64,000 bases of DNA from NCBI RefSeq assembly GCF_001580615.1, contig NZ_LHZC01000038.1, forward strand, positions 1 through 64,000, given 5' to 3'. Position 1 is the stretch's first letter; every line of letters begins with the position of its first letter. A program made the translations under genes and the position numbers. Of the stretch, positions 63,913-64,000 are shown in pieces. The notes beneath the pieces were generated by a model. It had not been told where the DNA came from and did no database searches. It saw only the letters and a list, made by a program, of their open reading frames with translations. The DNA comes from Acetobacter malorum (GTDB lineage: Bacteria; Pseudomonadota; Alphaproteobacteria; Acetobacterales; Acetobacteraceae).

Positions 63913-64000
63913 GGCGCGCATGATAAAGGGCCAGCCAGAGGGCCGACAAGGGCCGCTCAGGCGAAAAATCGGACGTTTTAAGAGCATATGCCGTGTCGTG

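Overview
The window looks like ordinary chromosome from an acetic acid bacterium (Alphaproteobacteria, Acetobacteraceae, most likely Acetobacter or a close relative). The evidence is protein-level resemblance: an HpnR-type hopanoid C-3 methylase (3-methylhopanoids are typical of Acetobacter), an oxygen-dependent cobalamin pathway (CobG), a Bpt-type aminoacyl transferase, class II DAHP synthase and G+C-rich coding sequence. I see no prophage, insertion sequence, CRISPR array, rRNA operon or plasmid/phage origin. One tRNA gene, one clear cobalamin riboswitch and several strong hairpin terminators are present.

Layout. 1-2.7 kb: 3' end of an MFS transporter facing an ABC-F ATPase. 2.8-8.5 kb: ndk, hpnR, a chorismate-lyase-like protein, a degenerate HMA-domain protein, a small lipoprotein, an HNH nuclease and gluQ. 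8.7-13.7 kb: two tandem class I aminotransferases, an XRE-cupin regulator divergent from an EamA exporter, and an orphan Tat-type solute-binding protein. 13.8-16.6 kb: tRNA-Asn, a RidA protein, panC and an aldo/keto reductase. 16.7-24.7 kb: a cobalamin riboswitch followed by cobG-cobH-cobI-cobJ, cobL-cobE-cobM on the + strand, with cobK and cbiD inverted. 24.8-30.5 kb: dnaE, pabB, pabC. 30.6-37.4 kb: a small secreted protein, a Rieske oxygenase, rpsB-tsf, recO, parC. 37.5-42.7 kb: a hexanucleotide repeat, bpt, hemB, an amino-acid permease, glyA. 42.8-49.2 kb: an aspartoacylase-like amidohydrolase, a GT2 enzyme, a DUF4422-GT8 fusion, a DEAD-box helicase and an ELM1-family protein. 49.2-55.7 kb: small proteins, serB, miaA and the ilvB-ilvN-ilvC operon. 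55.8-63.9 kb: a Tat-exported HAD phosphatase, a leftward series aroG/pncB/unknown/gltX/pncA, a small secreted protein and a YigZ-family protein.

How the genes fit together. The strongest theme is corrin-ring synthesis: most ring-contraction and methylation steps of the aerobic pathway are here, with CbiD apparently taking the place of CobF, under a B12-sensing leader. HpnR, a B12-binding radical SAM enzyme in the same window, would consume the product. Other themes are chorismate-linked metabolism (aroG, pabB/pabC, a possible UbiC), branched-chain amino acids (ilvBNC), NAD salvage (pncA/pncB), pantothenate (panC), tetrapyrrole supply (hemB) and translation (rpsB, tsf, gltX, gluQ, miaA, tRNA-Asn).

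I did not find a clearly undescribed system. The best leads are the inverted cobK/cbiD arrangement inside a riboswitch-led operon, the chorismate-lyase-like orphan, the HMA protein lacking one metal-binding cysteine, the DUF4422-GT8 glycosyltransferase locus and the orphan Rieske oxygenase. All identifications are from reading the sequence; no database search was run.
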